Of a stretch of DNA of 64,000 bases, positions 44,622-52,381 are shown piece after piece. Each line of letters opens with the position of its first letter. The stretch's first letter is position 1. Made by a program: the position numbers and the translations under genes. The DNA comes from an uncultured Prevotella sp. (GTDB lineage: Bacteria > Bacteroidota > Bacteroidia > Bacteroidales > Bacteroidaceae): the NCBI GenBank assembly GCA_900548585.1, contig URLI01000002.1, positions 19,913 to 83,912 on the forward strand. The letters run 5' to 3'. The notes under the pieces are model-generated. The model had not been told where the DNA came from. It saw only the letters and a program-made list of their open reading frames with translations, and searched no databases.

Positions 44622-45718
44622 ATGTGTTTTATGAATATGCGTTTATAAACTCTCTTTGATAAAATAAGCGGTTGGGCAATATGAGAGGATGCGTTCCATA
44701 ATCCATTGGAAAAGCCTTTACCTTCGCTTTCTGTAGCCCCTAATATTTCAAATTGCTCCGGACAGTATTTAATCAAAAAAGAAACTGGCACACCCATAAC
44801 TCCCTTATAATCAGAGGGTATGGCGTCTGTAAAGGGAACTTCTATAGCATCGTAGTTGTCGTAATGGTCGTAGGCTTTTTTGCCTCGTATCTCCTTGTGC
44901 TTTGAATAACGCAGATTGTCCTTCATGGTCATCAAAGACAAAGGTTGGTGACGCCTGCCATGTTCAATGCTTGTGAACCAGCATGAATTGCCCAGTCTGG
45001 TATAATTGCCCACATAGCCCAGACGGGCAGCCTTTGCCCTGTCACGCTCGTCAACCTTTGCCCCTTCAGGAACGCCAAAAACCATGTCATTACCATTTCC
45101 AGTAGCCCCCAACCAAATCTCATTATCCATGATCAGCGGAAAAACCTCCTTGTAAGTAATCGCATTCATATTGCCTATAATGGCAAACTTCTTCCCCCCT
45201 TCCACAATCCACGCAAGGAACTCTCGGAAAAGCGAGAAGGGGGGGTTCGTTATTATCACGTCCGCCTCGTCCCGGAGTGCCGTCACCTCATCGCTGCGGA
45301 AGTCTCCGTCTCCCTCGAGATATTCCCACTCGAGGTCGTCGATGTCGATTTTCCCGTTCCGGTTGGTGTCGTGCGTCAGAGTGAATGTCTTGCCGCGTAT
45401 GGCCGACTTGTCCGCCTCGTACCGGGGGTTGCGTGTTTCAAAGAGCGTTGGTTGCCAGTCGGCCTTGTAATTCTTGCTATCCTGAGCGTAACTTGTGCTG
45501 ATGAGTTTACCTATCCCCAACTCCTTAAACCTTGCAACGAAATAACGCGTGAAGTTGCTCCACTCCGGGTCATCGCATGGCAGAAGGATTGTCTTTCCCC
45601 TGAACACGTCGGGGTCGTACTCAAGGTAAGCATTCATCTCCACCTCTATGTCGTGGTACTGGGTGTAGAACTCATCGTTCTTCGCTGCCTTTGCTTTTTT
45701 CAGACTGTTGTTTGCCAT
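44612..45718 (-). CDS. EcoRI-family adenine-specific DNA methyltransferase with switchable C-terminus
   Basis: 368 residues. N-terminus KAAKNDEFYTQYHDIEVEM and ILLPCDDPEWSNFTRYF (45-60) are typical of EcoRI-type adenine methylases; the catalytic motif IV is NPPF (158-161, in DVIITNPPFSLF). Between them a calcium-loop-like stretch (DTNRNGKIDIDD, 117-128) precedes WEYLEGDGDFRS. Residues 323-327 (FEILG) coincide with recombination core D, and the last 46 residues form the variable part (ending KRVYKRIFIKHIKL). The gene starts an apparent transcription unit with DUF262-HNH and the recombinase. It should methylate N6 of adenine in a short target; which one, and whether the tail sets it, is unknown. 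Confidence 0.92.
   Translation of the reverse strand: MANNSLKKAKAAKNDEFYTQYHDIEVEMNAYLEYDPDVFRGKTILLPCDDPEWSNFTRYFVARFKELGIGKLISTSYAQDSKNYKADWQPTLFETRNPRYEADKSAIRGKTFTLTHDTNRNGKIDIDDLEWEYLEGDGDFRSDEVTALRDEADVIITNPPFSLFREFLAWIVEGGKKFAIIGNMNAITYKEVFPLIMDNEIWLGATGNGNDMVFGVPEGAKVDERDRAKAARLGYVGNYTRLGNSCWFTSIEHGRRHQPLSLMTMKDNLRYSKHKEIRGKKAYDHYDNYDAIEVPFTDAIPSDYKGVMGVPVSFLIKYCPEQFEILGATESEGKGFSNGLWNASSHIAQPLILSKRVYKRIFIKHIKL
44739..44752 (-). repeat. inversion core site D (in the methyltransferase gene)
   Basis: On the minus strand it reads tttgaaatattagg, codons 323 onward (F-E-I-L-G) of the methyltransferase. It is identical over 14 nt to site A and is in inverted orientation to sites A-C. Confidence 0.85.
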
Positions 45719-45763
45719 AGTACAATTATTGCTTGCTTTTTGCCTGTCAAACAGGCTATTTTA

Positions 45764-45771
45764 CAAAGGTA
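45764..45771 (-). promoter_or_regulatory. -7 element for the methyltransferase unit
   Basis: TAccTTTG on the minus strand, 46 nt before the methyltransferase ATG. The upstream TTG copies are not at ideal distance. It lies outside the invertible segment, so it should drive every C-terminal variant. Confidence 0.6.
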
Positions 45772-45909
45772 TGAATTAAAATGTAAACAACGTAAACAAT
45801 TAAGTGTTTTTAAGTTTTTTGGCGATTCCCATGTAACTATTCAGCGGTAAGTGCGTGGCGTGACTGTGTCGTAATAAACGCAGACCTGCCCCATCTCTTG
45901 ATTTGTAGG

Positions 45910-45929
45910 GACTTACGCCCCTGTAAGTC
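45910..45929. repeat. GACTTAC/GTAAGTC hairpin
   Basis: A 7-bp perfect stem around gcccct. The same motif recurs at 45997-46015 and, on the opposite strand, at 63873-63889. Confidence 0.8.
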
Positions 45930-45988
45930 CGCCATCTGCTCTGCCAGGCGATGAACATGCTGGACAAAATTATCTGTGCTTACTATGA

Positions 45989-46017
45989 TGCTTGCGGACT
46001 TACAGGGCGTAAGTCAA
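45989..46017. repeat. dispersed palindromic repeat (copy 1)
   Basis: tgcttgc followed by the GACTTAC-agggc-GTAAGTC hairpin. About 25 of 29 positions match the reverse complement of the sequence ending at 63898. Confidence 0.75.
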
Positions 46018-46062
46018 TGCACAAGTAAGCCAATGCACAAGTAAGCCAATGCACAAGTAAGC
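46015..46062 (+). repeat. three perfect tandem copies of a 16-bp unit
   Basis: caatgcacaagtaagc repeated at 46015, 46031 and 46047, followed by a broken fourth copy. Confidence 0.95.
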
Positions 46063-46273
46063 CAGTGCGTCTTTCATTGAAGGCACGCCAATTTTTACAC
46101 ACACTGTTGCGCTAAAAGGAGTTTGGTCGTGTTTTTTCTTGGTGGTTTCGGCGACGGAATATGGTTCGGGGAATGCGCCAGCCATTATTTAGCCTAAACA
46201 AGTCATCACAACACAAATTTGGGTTCACATCATTCGCTTTCTCACATTCTTCCATACGGTGCAGGCAATGCGG

Positions 46274-46383
46274 CAAATTCGCTGTGTTTGACAACCAAAT
46301 TCGGCGTGTTTGATGAACAAACTCGGCGTGTTTGATGAACAAATTCGCCGTGTTTGCTGAACAAATTCGGCGAATTTGTTATG
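46274..46383 (+). repeat. 22-bp tandem repeat array, five units
   Basis: Units start at 46274, 46296, 46318, 46340 and 46362, each beginning caaa(t/c)tcg(c/g) and usually containing gtgtttg. Same period and related motif as the array at 6171-6256. Confidence 0.93.
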
Positions 46384-46546
46384 CAATCACGGTGACATTG
46401 CAGCACGGAATGACTGTTTATTAAGGTTGAAAAACAAGAGGGAAGCCCGCCAGCAGCACATCATGGCAGACTCCCCTCCCGTTTGTATGGCGTTGTCGCG
46501 CCTGTGCCTCATCGTGATGCGGCACAGGCACCGTCACATGCGGATG

Positions 46547-47287
46547 TTATTCTATCACCTTCATCTCGGTGCGGCGGTTGAGCTGATGCTCCTCCTCGCT
46601 GCACGGCACGCCGTTGGCACATCTGTTGAGCAGGCGTGTCTCGCCGTAGCCCACCGAGACGATGCGCGACGATTCCACACCATGCTCCACGAGGTATGCC
46701 TTAACCGAGTCGGCGCGTCTTTGTGACAGGCGGAGGTTGTATTCGTCTGAGCCTCGCGAGTCGGTGTGCGACGACATCTCAACACGTATGCCCGGGTTGT
46801 CGAGCAGGTAGGATACGAGGCGGTCGAGCTCAGGACGCGCGTCGGGGCGTATTGTTGCCTTGTCGAAGTCGTAGTGTATGTTGTTCAGGCGTATCGACTC
46901 GTTCAGCTTTGGCCTCGTCAGGCAGTGGTCAACGGTCACGAGCTTTGTCCTAACCGGGTTATACTGCTTCCTGTCGACAACGAGATCCTCTGACGGCAGG
47001 CACTCCTTCTTGGTGACGCTGATGGTGTAGCGCGTGTCCGCATTGAGCGACACCGAGTATTCGCCACGGCTGTCTGTCGTCAGCACCAATGACCTGCCGC
47101 CGTTGCCCGGGGTAACCTTTACCGTCGCGCCCACCGCCGGCTCCGTCGTCCCGCAGATGGTGACACGCCCCTTGAGCGTGAACTCTGTCGGTGCTGGGGC
47201 CGGGGCCGGCACTGGCACTGGTTTTGGCGCGGCCTTCTTTCCGTTGATGCGGAAAATCACTCCGCAGAACAGTCCGAATGACGACAT
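46547..47287 (-). pseudogene. 5'-truncated OmpA-family protein gene
   Basis: The 246-residue frame has a Pro/Ala linker, a carboxypeptidase-regulatory-like beta domain (about 37-105; FTLKGRVTICGTTEPAVGATVKV) and a C-terminal OmpA peptidoglycan-binding domain (about 130-246; IHYDFDKATIRPDARPELDRL, SSHTDSRGSDEYNLRLSQRRADSV, LNRRTEMKVIE). There is no signal peptide, although such proteins must be exported. In frame before the first ATG the sequence still looks coding (DDPTYFRPPTQSGKTD) back to a TAG at about 47370. The start of the original gene, probably a beta-barrel half, therefore appears lost. It could be expressed as a short protein but would lack an export signal. Confidence 0.6.
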
Positions 47288-47381
47288 GTCGGTCTTGCCC
47301 GACTGCGTCGGCGGGCGAAAATAGGTGGGGTCATCCTGCTTGCGCGGCAGGCCTGACGCTAAAAAATATTGCCGCTATCTC

Positions 47382-47412
47382 TTTGGCATTTGCATGGAAA
47401 AACGTATCTTTG
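47382..47412 (+). promoter_or_regulatory. promoter of the beta-barrel protein gene
   Basis: TTTG (47382-47385), a 19-nt spacer and TAtcTTTG (47405-47412), 33 nt before the ATG at 47446. The truncated OmpA gene ends up against this promoter. Confidence 0.82.
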
Positions 47413-47445
47413 CCGCAAATATATATCACCTGAAACATTTACCAC

Positions 47446-48135
47446 ATGAAGAAGACCATCGCAACAATCGCACTGGCGGCATTCGCGCTCATGCCGTCAT
47501 ACGCACAGAACTACAAACGCAGCAAGTACTACAACAGGAGCTCGCACCGCCTCGAATACGGCAGCAGGACACGCGCCAACTACCGCAGCAACGACGTGTA
47601 TTACGGCTTGCGCATCGGTCCGGCGTTCACGACGGTGAGCTCTGACAACAAGTACCTTGACGGCAGCAAGAACAAGACCGGCCTGAATGTGGGATTCGCG
47701 TTCGGCGTGGAACTGAGCGACCCACTCTATTTCGAGACGGGGCTGTACTATACCGAGAAGGGCGGCAAGAACAACAAGGCAAACCTGGACTTCACTTACG
47801 GGCTGAACTATCTGGAGCTGCCGTTCGTGCTGAAGTACGTTTATGAGATAGACGACTTCTCCATACAGCCTTTCTTCGGCGGCTACTTCGCCTGCGGCGT
47901 CGGTGGGAAGATAAAGAACTTCGAGAACCGCAAGGCATACAGCTCGTTCAACAACGACTATGCCACAGAGTTCAACCGCGTTGACGCCGGACTGAGAATG
48001 GGCGTTGGCTTCAGCGTTGACATGTTCTATGCCGACCTGACATACGACCTCGGGCTTGCCAACATCGGCAACGATGACTTCGACGAGTGCCACAGCAGGG
48101 CGCTCATGCTCACCTTTGGGGTGAACTTTGAATGA
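47446..48135 (+). CDS. outer-membrane beta-barrel protein (PorT/OMP_b-brl type)
   Basis: 229 residues. Signal peptide (MKKTIATIALAAFALMPSYAQ), then alternating strands typical of an eight-strand barrel: YYGLRIGPAFTTVS, TGLNVGFAFGVELSDPLYFETGLYYTEKGG, LNYLELPFVLKYVY, DAGLRMGVGFSVDMFYADLTYDLGLANIG, and the final ALMLTFGVNFE with a terminal aromatic. It resembles the porin-family PorT-like proteins of Bacteroidota. Function is structural or unknown. The last 8 nt run into the upstream reading frame of the helicase gene, whose ATG is 16 nt further. Confidence 0.85.
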   Translation: MKKTIATIALAAFALMPSYAQNYKRSKYYNRSSHRLEYGSRTRANYRSNDVYYGLRIGPAFTTVSSDNKYLDGSKNKTGLNVGFAFGVELSDPLYFETGLYYTEKGGKNNKANLDFTYGLNYLELPFVLKYVYEIDDFSIQPFFGGYFACGVGGKIKNFENRKAYSSFNNDYATEFNRVDAGLRMGVGFSVDMFYADLTYDLGLANIGNDDFDECHSRALMLTFGVNFE

Positions 48136-48151
48136 AAAAGCAAACGGCGCT

Positions 48152-50254
48152 ATGGAAGAGAACCGGGAACTGCGGCTGGCCTGGGATTTCGTGGAGAACA
48201 CCGGCGTGAGCATTTTCCTCACGGGAAAGGCGGGGACGGGCAAGACAACGTTCCTGCGCGAGGTGAAACGCCGCTCGCCGAAGCGCATGGTGGTGGTGGC
48301 GCCGACCGGTGTCGCCGCGATAAACGCCGGGGGGCAGACCATCCACTCCTTCTTCCAGCTGCCGCTGTCGCCATACGTGCCACGGGCGCGTTACAAGGAA
48401 AGGTTCGACTTCTCAAAGGAGAAAAAGAAACTGCTGCGGACACTCGACCTGCTCGTAATCGACGAGATTTCCATGGTGAGGAGCGACCTGCTCGACGCCA
48501 TAGACAACGTGATGAGGCGGTTCCGCGACCCAAGGCGGCCTTTCGGGGGGACGCAACTGCTTATGATTGGCGACCTGCAGCAACTGACGCCGGTGGTGAC
48601 GCCGGCCGACGAGGCCGTGCTGCAGGAATTTTACGACACGCCCTATTTCTTCGGGTCGAAGGCGTTGCAGCAGACACCGTATGTCACGCTCGAGCTGCAA
48701 CATGTTTACAGGCAGCAGGACCCGCTTTTCCTCGAAATACTGAACCATATCCGCGAGGGGAAGGTGACGCGGCAGGACATCGACCGGCTGAACCAACGCT
48801 GCATCCCGGACTTCCACCCACGCGACGACGAGGGATACATACGGCTGACGACACACAACCACCTCGCCGACGACTACAACGAGAAACGCCTCGCGGCAAT
48901 ACACGGCAAGGCTCACCGCTTCAGGGCGGAAATAGAGGGGACGTTCCCCGAATACTCATACCCCACCGACGTGGAACTGACACTGAAGGAGGGCGCGCAG
49001 GTGATGTTCGTAAAGAACGACCCGTCTGGGAAATTCTACAACGGGCGCATAGGGCGGATAACCGACATAGACGACACGCACGTCTGCGTGACATGTCCCG
49101 GCGACGACTCTGGGATCGACGTCGAGCCGATGGAATGGGAGAACGCGAAATACGAACTGAACGCGCGGACAAAGGAAATAGAGACCACCGTGCAAGGCGT
49201 GTTCAGGCAACTGCCGCTGCGCCTCGCATGGGCGATAACGATACACAAGAGCCAGGGACTCACCTTCGGACACGCCATAATAGATGCCGCATACTCGTTC
49301 GCCGCAGGACAGGTGTATGTGGCGCTGAGCCGCTGCAAGTCGCTCGGCGGACTGGTTCTCGCCAAGCCCGTGCGGCAGTCGAACATAATGAACGACCAGC
49401 GCGTGGACAACTATATCGCCACGCAGGGAGAGGCGGCGCGGCGGAGCATCGACATGCTGCCCACGCTGAAAGAGCAATACCACATCGAGCAACTGCGGCA
49501 ACTGTTCGACTTCGGCGACCTGCAGCGCGGCGTGGAGCAACTGGCACGCGTGCTGGAGGAGCATTTCTCCGGCAACTATCCACGGCTCGCGGCGGCGCAC
49601 AGGCAGGCACGCAGCGACATAAGGGAAAAGGTGGTTGACGTGGCGCGGAAGTGGACGGCAGTGTTCATTGGCATGAACGGCGGCGAACTGAGAGACCCGC
49701 AGTTTGCCGAGCGGGTGAAGCGCAGCGCGGACTATTTCCTCGGCGCCGTGACCGACATACTCGGCGGCCTGCTCAACGCCACAACGGCAGAGAGCGACAG
49801 CAGGAACGTACAGAAAAGACTTGACGACGCCATGGCCGACACGGAAATGGCATACGGGATAAAGACGGCGATACTGACGGAGGTGGCGCTGAACGGCTTC
49901 GACCCGGCAACGTTCATGCGACTGAAACAGAGAGCCATACTCGGAGCGACTGACGGCAGGGAGGGGAAGGCCATGCGGCAAACGAAGGGCAGCAAGGCAA
50001 GGACAGCAAAGGCGGACGTGGAGACTGATGACGTGAAGGACGAGGAACTGTTCGGGCGGCTGCGCAGGTGGCGGCGGGAGAAAAGCGCGGAAACAGGACT
50101 GCCGCCATACACCATACTGCGGCAGAAAGCGCTCATCGGCATTGCCAACAGCCACCCACAGACAATGTCGCAACTACTCGCGATACCGTATTTCGGCAAG
50201 AAATCAGCCGAGGCATACGGCGAGGAAATACTTGACTTGATAGCAGGAGAGTGA
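48152..50254 (+). CDS. PIF1-like SF1 helicase / AAA family ATPase
   Basis: 700 residues. The N-terminal helicase core has Walker A GKAGTGKT (25-32), the next motif VVVAPTGVAAINAGGQTIHSFF, Walker B VIDEISMVRSDLLDAID and GDLQQLTPV, and further motifs AITIHKSQGLTF and YVALSRCKSLGG, which define PIF1/RecD-like superfamily-1 enzymes. The C-terminal part (about 430-700) has helical regulatory sequence and a helix-hairpin-like end (QLLAIPYFGKKSAEAYGEEILDLI) similar to an HRDC/HTH module. It should unwind DNA or G-quadruplex/RNA-DNA structures. ATG 48152 is chosen since the frame from TTG 48128 has no start. Confidence 0.9.
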   Translation: MEENRELRLAWDFVENTGVSIFLTGKAGTGKTTFLREVKRRSPKRMVVVAPTGVAAINAGGQTIHSFFQLPLSPYVPRARYKERFDFSKEKKKLLRTLDLLVIDEISMVRSDLLDAIDNVMRRFRDPRRPFGGTQLLMIGDLQQLTPVVTPADEAVLQEFYDTPYFFGSKALQQTPYVTLELQHVYRQQDPLFLEILNHIREGKVTRQDIDRLNQRCIPDFHPRDDEGYIRLTTHNHLADDYNEKRLAAIHGKAHRFRAEIEGTFPEYSYPTDVELTLKEGAQVMFVKNDPSGKFYNGRIGRITDIDDTHVCVTCPGDDSGIDVEPMEWENAKYELNARTKEIETTVQGVFRQLPLRLAWAITIHKSQGLTFGHAIIDAAYSFAAGQVYVALSRCKSLGGLVLAKPVRQSNIMNDQRVDNYIATQGEAARRSIDMLPTLKEQYHIEQLRQLFDFGDLQRGVEQLARVLEEHFSGNYPRLAAAHRQARSDIREKVVDVARKWTAVFIGMNGGELRDPQFAERVKRSADYFLGAVTDILGGLLNATTAESDSRNVQKRLDDAMADTEMAYGIKTAILTEVALNGFDPATFMRLKQRAILGATDGREGKAMRQTKGSKARTAKADVETDDVKDEELFGRLRRWRREKSAETGLPPYTILRQKALIGIANSHPQTMSQLLAIPYFGKKSAEAYGEEILDLIAGE

Positions 50255-50335
50255 GCGGCAGGCTGGTTCCGGAAAGGTATGCGGTTGCCATCGCTTCGCA
50301 ACAGGAAACCTCGGGAGAGGCATTCGGACAACGAA

Positions 50336-51286
50336 CTACAGCAGGAAGAACAGCGAAACGCCAACAACAGAAATCACTGCGCCGACAACTCCCTTGAGCG
50401 TTATCTTCTCATGGAAGAAATAATGCGCGGGGAGGAGTATCATTATCGGGCTGGTTGCCATCAGTGTGCTGGCAATGCCGGCATCGGTGTACAGGCCTGC
50501 CATCAACGAGAAACTGACACCAAGGAATGGTCCGGAGAACACGGCGATGACCAATGCCAGCATGCCCTTGCGGTTATGCACGCTGCTCGCCCACCGCTTG
50601 CCGTCGCCCTTGAGTATCAGCCATATACCATAGCATACAAGCCCCGCAATGCAACGGATGAGATTTGCGCTGAACGACATGTAATCCTCCATGCCGTGCC
50701 ACACGTCGGCAGACACGGCTGCCTGCACGTCGGCCTTGTAATGCGCCTGACCAACGAGGCTGAGGACATAGCCGAGCCCCTGCCCCAGACCGGCGCCGAT
50801 GCCGAACAGCACGCCCTTGAGCGGAAGCTGGAGAGACACCTTGCGCTTGCCGTCGCCCTTGCTCAGCACCGAGATGGCGATGCCGGACATCGTGACGACC
50901 ATCGCTATCAGGCTGTTAAGGCTCATCACCTGCCCCATCATGGCCCATGCGGATATGGCGGTGAACATAGGTGCGAGCGTCATGAACAACTGACCGTAGC
51001 GCGAGCCTATCGTGATGTAACTGTTGAACAGGCACCAGTCGCCGAAGAAATAGCCAACGACACCGGAAAGCAACAGCCACACCCAACTCTCGAGACCGGC
51101 GTGGACAGGAAATGCCTCGCCCGTGAACCACCACATCATTACCACCGACAGGGCAAGAGCCAGCCCCATGCGCCACACGTTGGTGACAACGACACCGAGC
51201 CGCTTGCTCGCCACCTCGCACGACATTGCCGCAATCGTCCACGAGAATGCCACGCCAAGGGATATTATCTCTCCTAAATACTGCAT
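50336..51286 (-). CDS. EamA-family (DMT) inner-membrane transporter
   Basis: 316 residues with about ten hydrophobic helices in two EamA repeats: ISLGVAFSWTIAAMSCEVASKRLG at the start and VIAVFSGPFLGVSFSLMAGLYTDAGIASTLMATSPIMILLPAHYFFHEKITLKGVVGAVISVVGVSLFFLL at the end, the last being the classical EamA C-terminal pattern. Members export or import metabolites such as amino acids; the substrate is not predictable. It is convergent with the helicase gene and is followed within 10 nt on its upstream side by the rhodanese gene, so these may share a transcript. Confidence 0.88.
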   Translation of the reverse strand: MQYLGEIISLGVAFSWTIAAMSCEVASKRLGVVVTNVWRMGLALALSVVMMWWFTGEAFPVHAGLESWVWLLLSGVVGYFFGDWCLFNSYITIGSRYGQLFMTLAPMFTAISAWAMMGQVMSLNSLIAMVVTMSGIAISVLSKGDGKRKVSLQLPLKGVLFGIGAGLGQGLGYVLSLVGQAHYKADVQAAVSADVWHGMEDYMSFSANLIRCIAGLVCYGIWLILKGDGKRWASSVHNRKGMLALVIAVFSGPFLGVSFSLMAGLYTDAGIASTLMATSPIMILLPAHYFFHEKITLKGVVGAVISVVGVSLFFLL

Positions 51287-51295
51287 CGCCCCGGT

Positions 51296-51700
51296 TTATT
51301 CGGAAGGTATCGCAACTGCCTTGCCAGCGCCCTGCCACGCGAGGAAACCGCCGGTGAGGTTCACCACGGTCTTGAAGCCCTTCTCCGTGAGTATGGAGGC
51401 TGCCGCCGCCGACCTGCGCCCGCTTCGGCAGAACACAGCCACGGGCTTGTCCTTGTCGAGTGTCGCCTCCGCATTTGCGGCGAACGCGTTGTCCTTCACG
51501 TCAATCATCACGGCCCCGGGTATCGTTCCGCCGGCATATTCCTCCGGTGTCCGCACGTCAATCAGTTGCAGCCCTTGCTCTTTGTGTTGCGTGATGTAGG
51601 CCTCGAAGGCATCAGCGTCGAGGTCGGTATATTCTTTCTGCCCACACGCAGTTGTGCTGACGCACAGGCATGTGAGCAGCATTTTCAGTAATTTGCCCAT
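51296..51700 (-). CDS. exported rhodanese-domain protein
   Basis: 134 residues. A hydrophobic leader (KLLKMLLTCLCVSTTACG) suggests export, perhaps as a lipoprotein. The single rhodanese domain has LIDVRTPEEYAGGTIPGAVMIDV and the active-site loop FCRSGRRSAAAA with the catalytic Cys, then the C-terminal VVNLTGGFLAWQGAG. These proteins carry sulfane sulfur; a periplasmic role in thiol chemistry is likely. It lies 9 nt before the EamA gene on the same strand and 62 nt after the DUF3127 gene. Confidence 0.9.
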   Translation of the reverse strand: MGKLLKMLLTCLCVSTTACGQKEYTDLDADAFEAYITQHKEQGLQLIDVRTPEEYAGGTIPGAVMIDVKDNAFAANAEATLDKDKPVAVFCRSGRRSAAAASILTEKGFKTVVNLTGGFLAWQGAGKAVAIPSE

Positions 51701-51762
51701 AGTCTTTACCTTTCTATAAAATTGTTTTCCACCGCCCCGGCATGTGGCCGGCTGGCGGCAGG

Positions 51763-52179
51763 TCAGAACGGCAGGTCGTCGTCAGAGGCGGCATCGGAAG
51801 TCTGCGCCGCAGGCTTCTCGCCGAACGGTGCGGCAGGCTGCGGTGCGCCGAATGGCGGCATGGGTGCCGGCTGCGCTCCCGGCTGTGCGGCCTGTGCGGC
51901 TGCGGGGTCGATGCGGTCCACTTTCCACGCGTTCACCGAATTGTACCAACGCCCCTGATACTCACGTGCATCGATGTCGAAACTTACGCGGAGCTCCTCG
52001 CCGGCCTGTATGTTCATTGCGGCAATGCGGTCTTCACCAAACACTCGGAAACAGCATTTCTTGGGGTAGTTCTCGTGTGTCTCAATGACATACTCCTGCG
52101 ATGCCCAGTGGTTTCCGGTGCGCGATGACACTCCCTCCTGCTTTGGGAGCACGTTGATAATTCTTCCTTCTATTTCCAT
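51763..52179 (-). CDS. DUF3127 protein with SSB-like acidic tail
   Basis: 138 residues. The N-terminal DUF3127 domain (about 1-92; EIEGRIINVLPKQEGVSSRTG, WASQEYVIETHENYPKKCCFRVFGEDRI, YNSVNAWKVDRID) is compact and beta-rich, likely an OB-like fold. A Pro/Ala-rich flexible linker (about 93-130) leads to the last residues DDDLPF. That architecture of domain, disordered linker and DDD-hydrophobic-PF tip is the one of single-stranded DNA-binding protein, whose tip recruits repair and replication proteins. The gene diverges from dnaN, the replication clamp. The role is not established. Confidence 0.85.
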   Translation of the reverse strand: MEIEGRIINVLPKQEGVSSRTGNHWASQEYVIETHENYPKKCCFRVFGEDRIAAMNIQAGEELRVSFDIDAREYQGRWYNSVNAWKVDRIDPAAAQAAQPGAQPAPMPPFGAPQPAAPFGEKPAAQTSDAASDDDLPF

Positions 52180-52302
52180 TATATAAATCGTTTTATATTT
52201 TTGTTATTACGAGCCCTGCATTGACAAATCAGTGCAAAAGTCAGAAATCGATTGCGAAATTAATAAAATAGTTTTAAAAGAGGAAACTTTTCCTGCTGTT
52301 TT

Positions 52303-52334
52303 TTTGTTTTACATTGCCGTTTTTTGTAATTTTG
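52303..52334 (+). promoter_or_regulatory. promoter of dnaN
   Basis: TTTG (52303-52306), a 20-nt spacer and TAatTTTG (52327-52334), 47 nt before the dnaN ATG. Confidence 0.85.
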
Positions 52335-52381
52335 TGCCTAATATACAATTTTAAGGAAAAACCATTATATAATTTCTGAAT

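Larger units (their letters stand above)
44158..44752. mobile_element. invertible cassette cluster (shufflon-like) at the methyltransferase 3' end
   Basis: This segment contains the last 46 codons of the EcoRI-family methyltransferase (44612-44752, minus) facing three consecutive silent 3' cassettes on the plus strand (44158-44274, 44262-44402, 44390-44617). Four copies of a core (TTGAAATATTA-R-G) mark the joints: one in the gene, three inverted in the cassettes. Across the core all four are in the same reading frame (ttt/att gaa ata tta = F/I-E-I-L). Inversion between the gene's core and cassette core 1, 2 or 3 would yield methyltransferases of 360, 368 or 397 residues. The segment is much richer in A+T than the flanking chromosome. 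Confidence 0.85.
45719..46546. other. 828-nt intergenic region filled with repeats
   Basis: Apart from the methyltransferase promoter it contains two GACTTAC/GTAAGTC hairpins, a three-copy 16-bp repeat and a five-unit 22-bp array. Reading frames across it are short and lack protein character. The part from 46384 to 46546 shows nothing recognisable. Confidence 0.75.

Noticed and set aside
52281..52302. A small stem followed by T-run as a terminator near dnaN
   Set aside because: The stem is only five base pairs and lies between two divergent genes, where no transcript needs to end.
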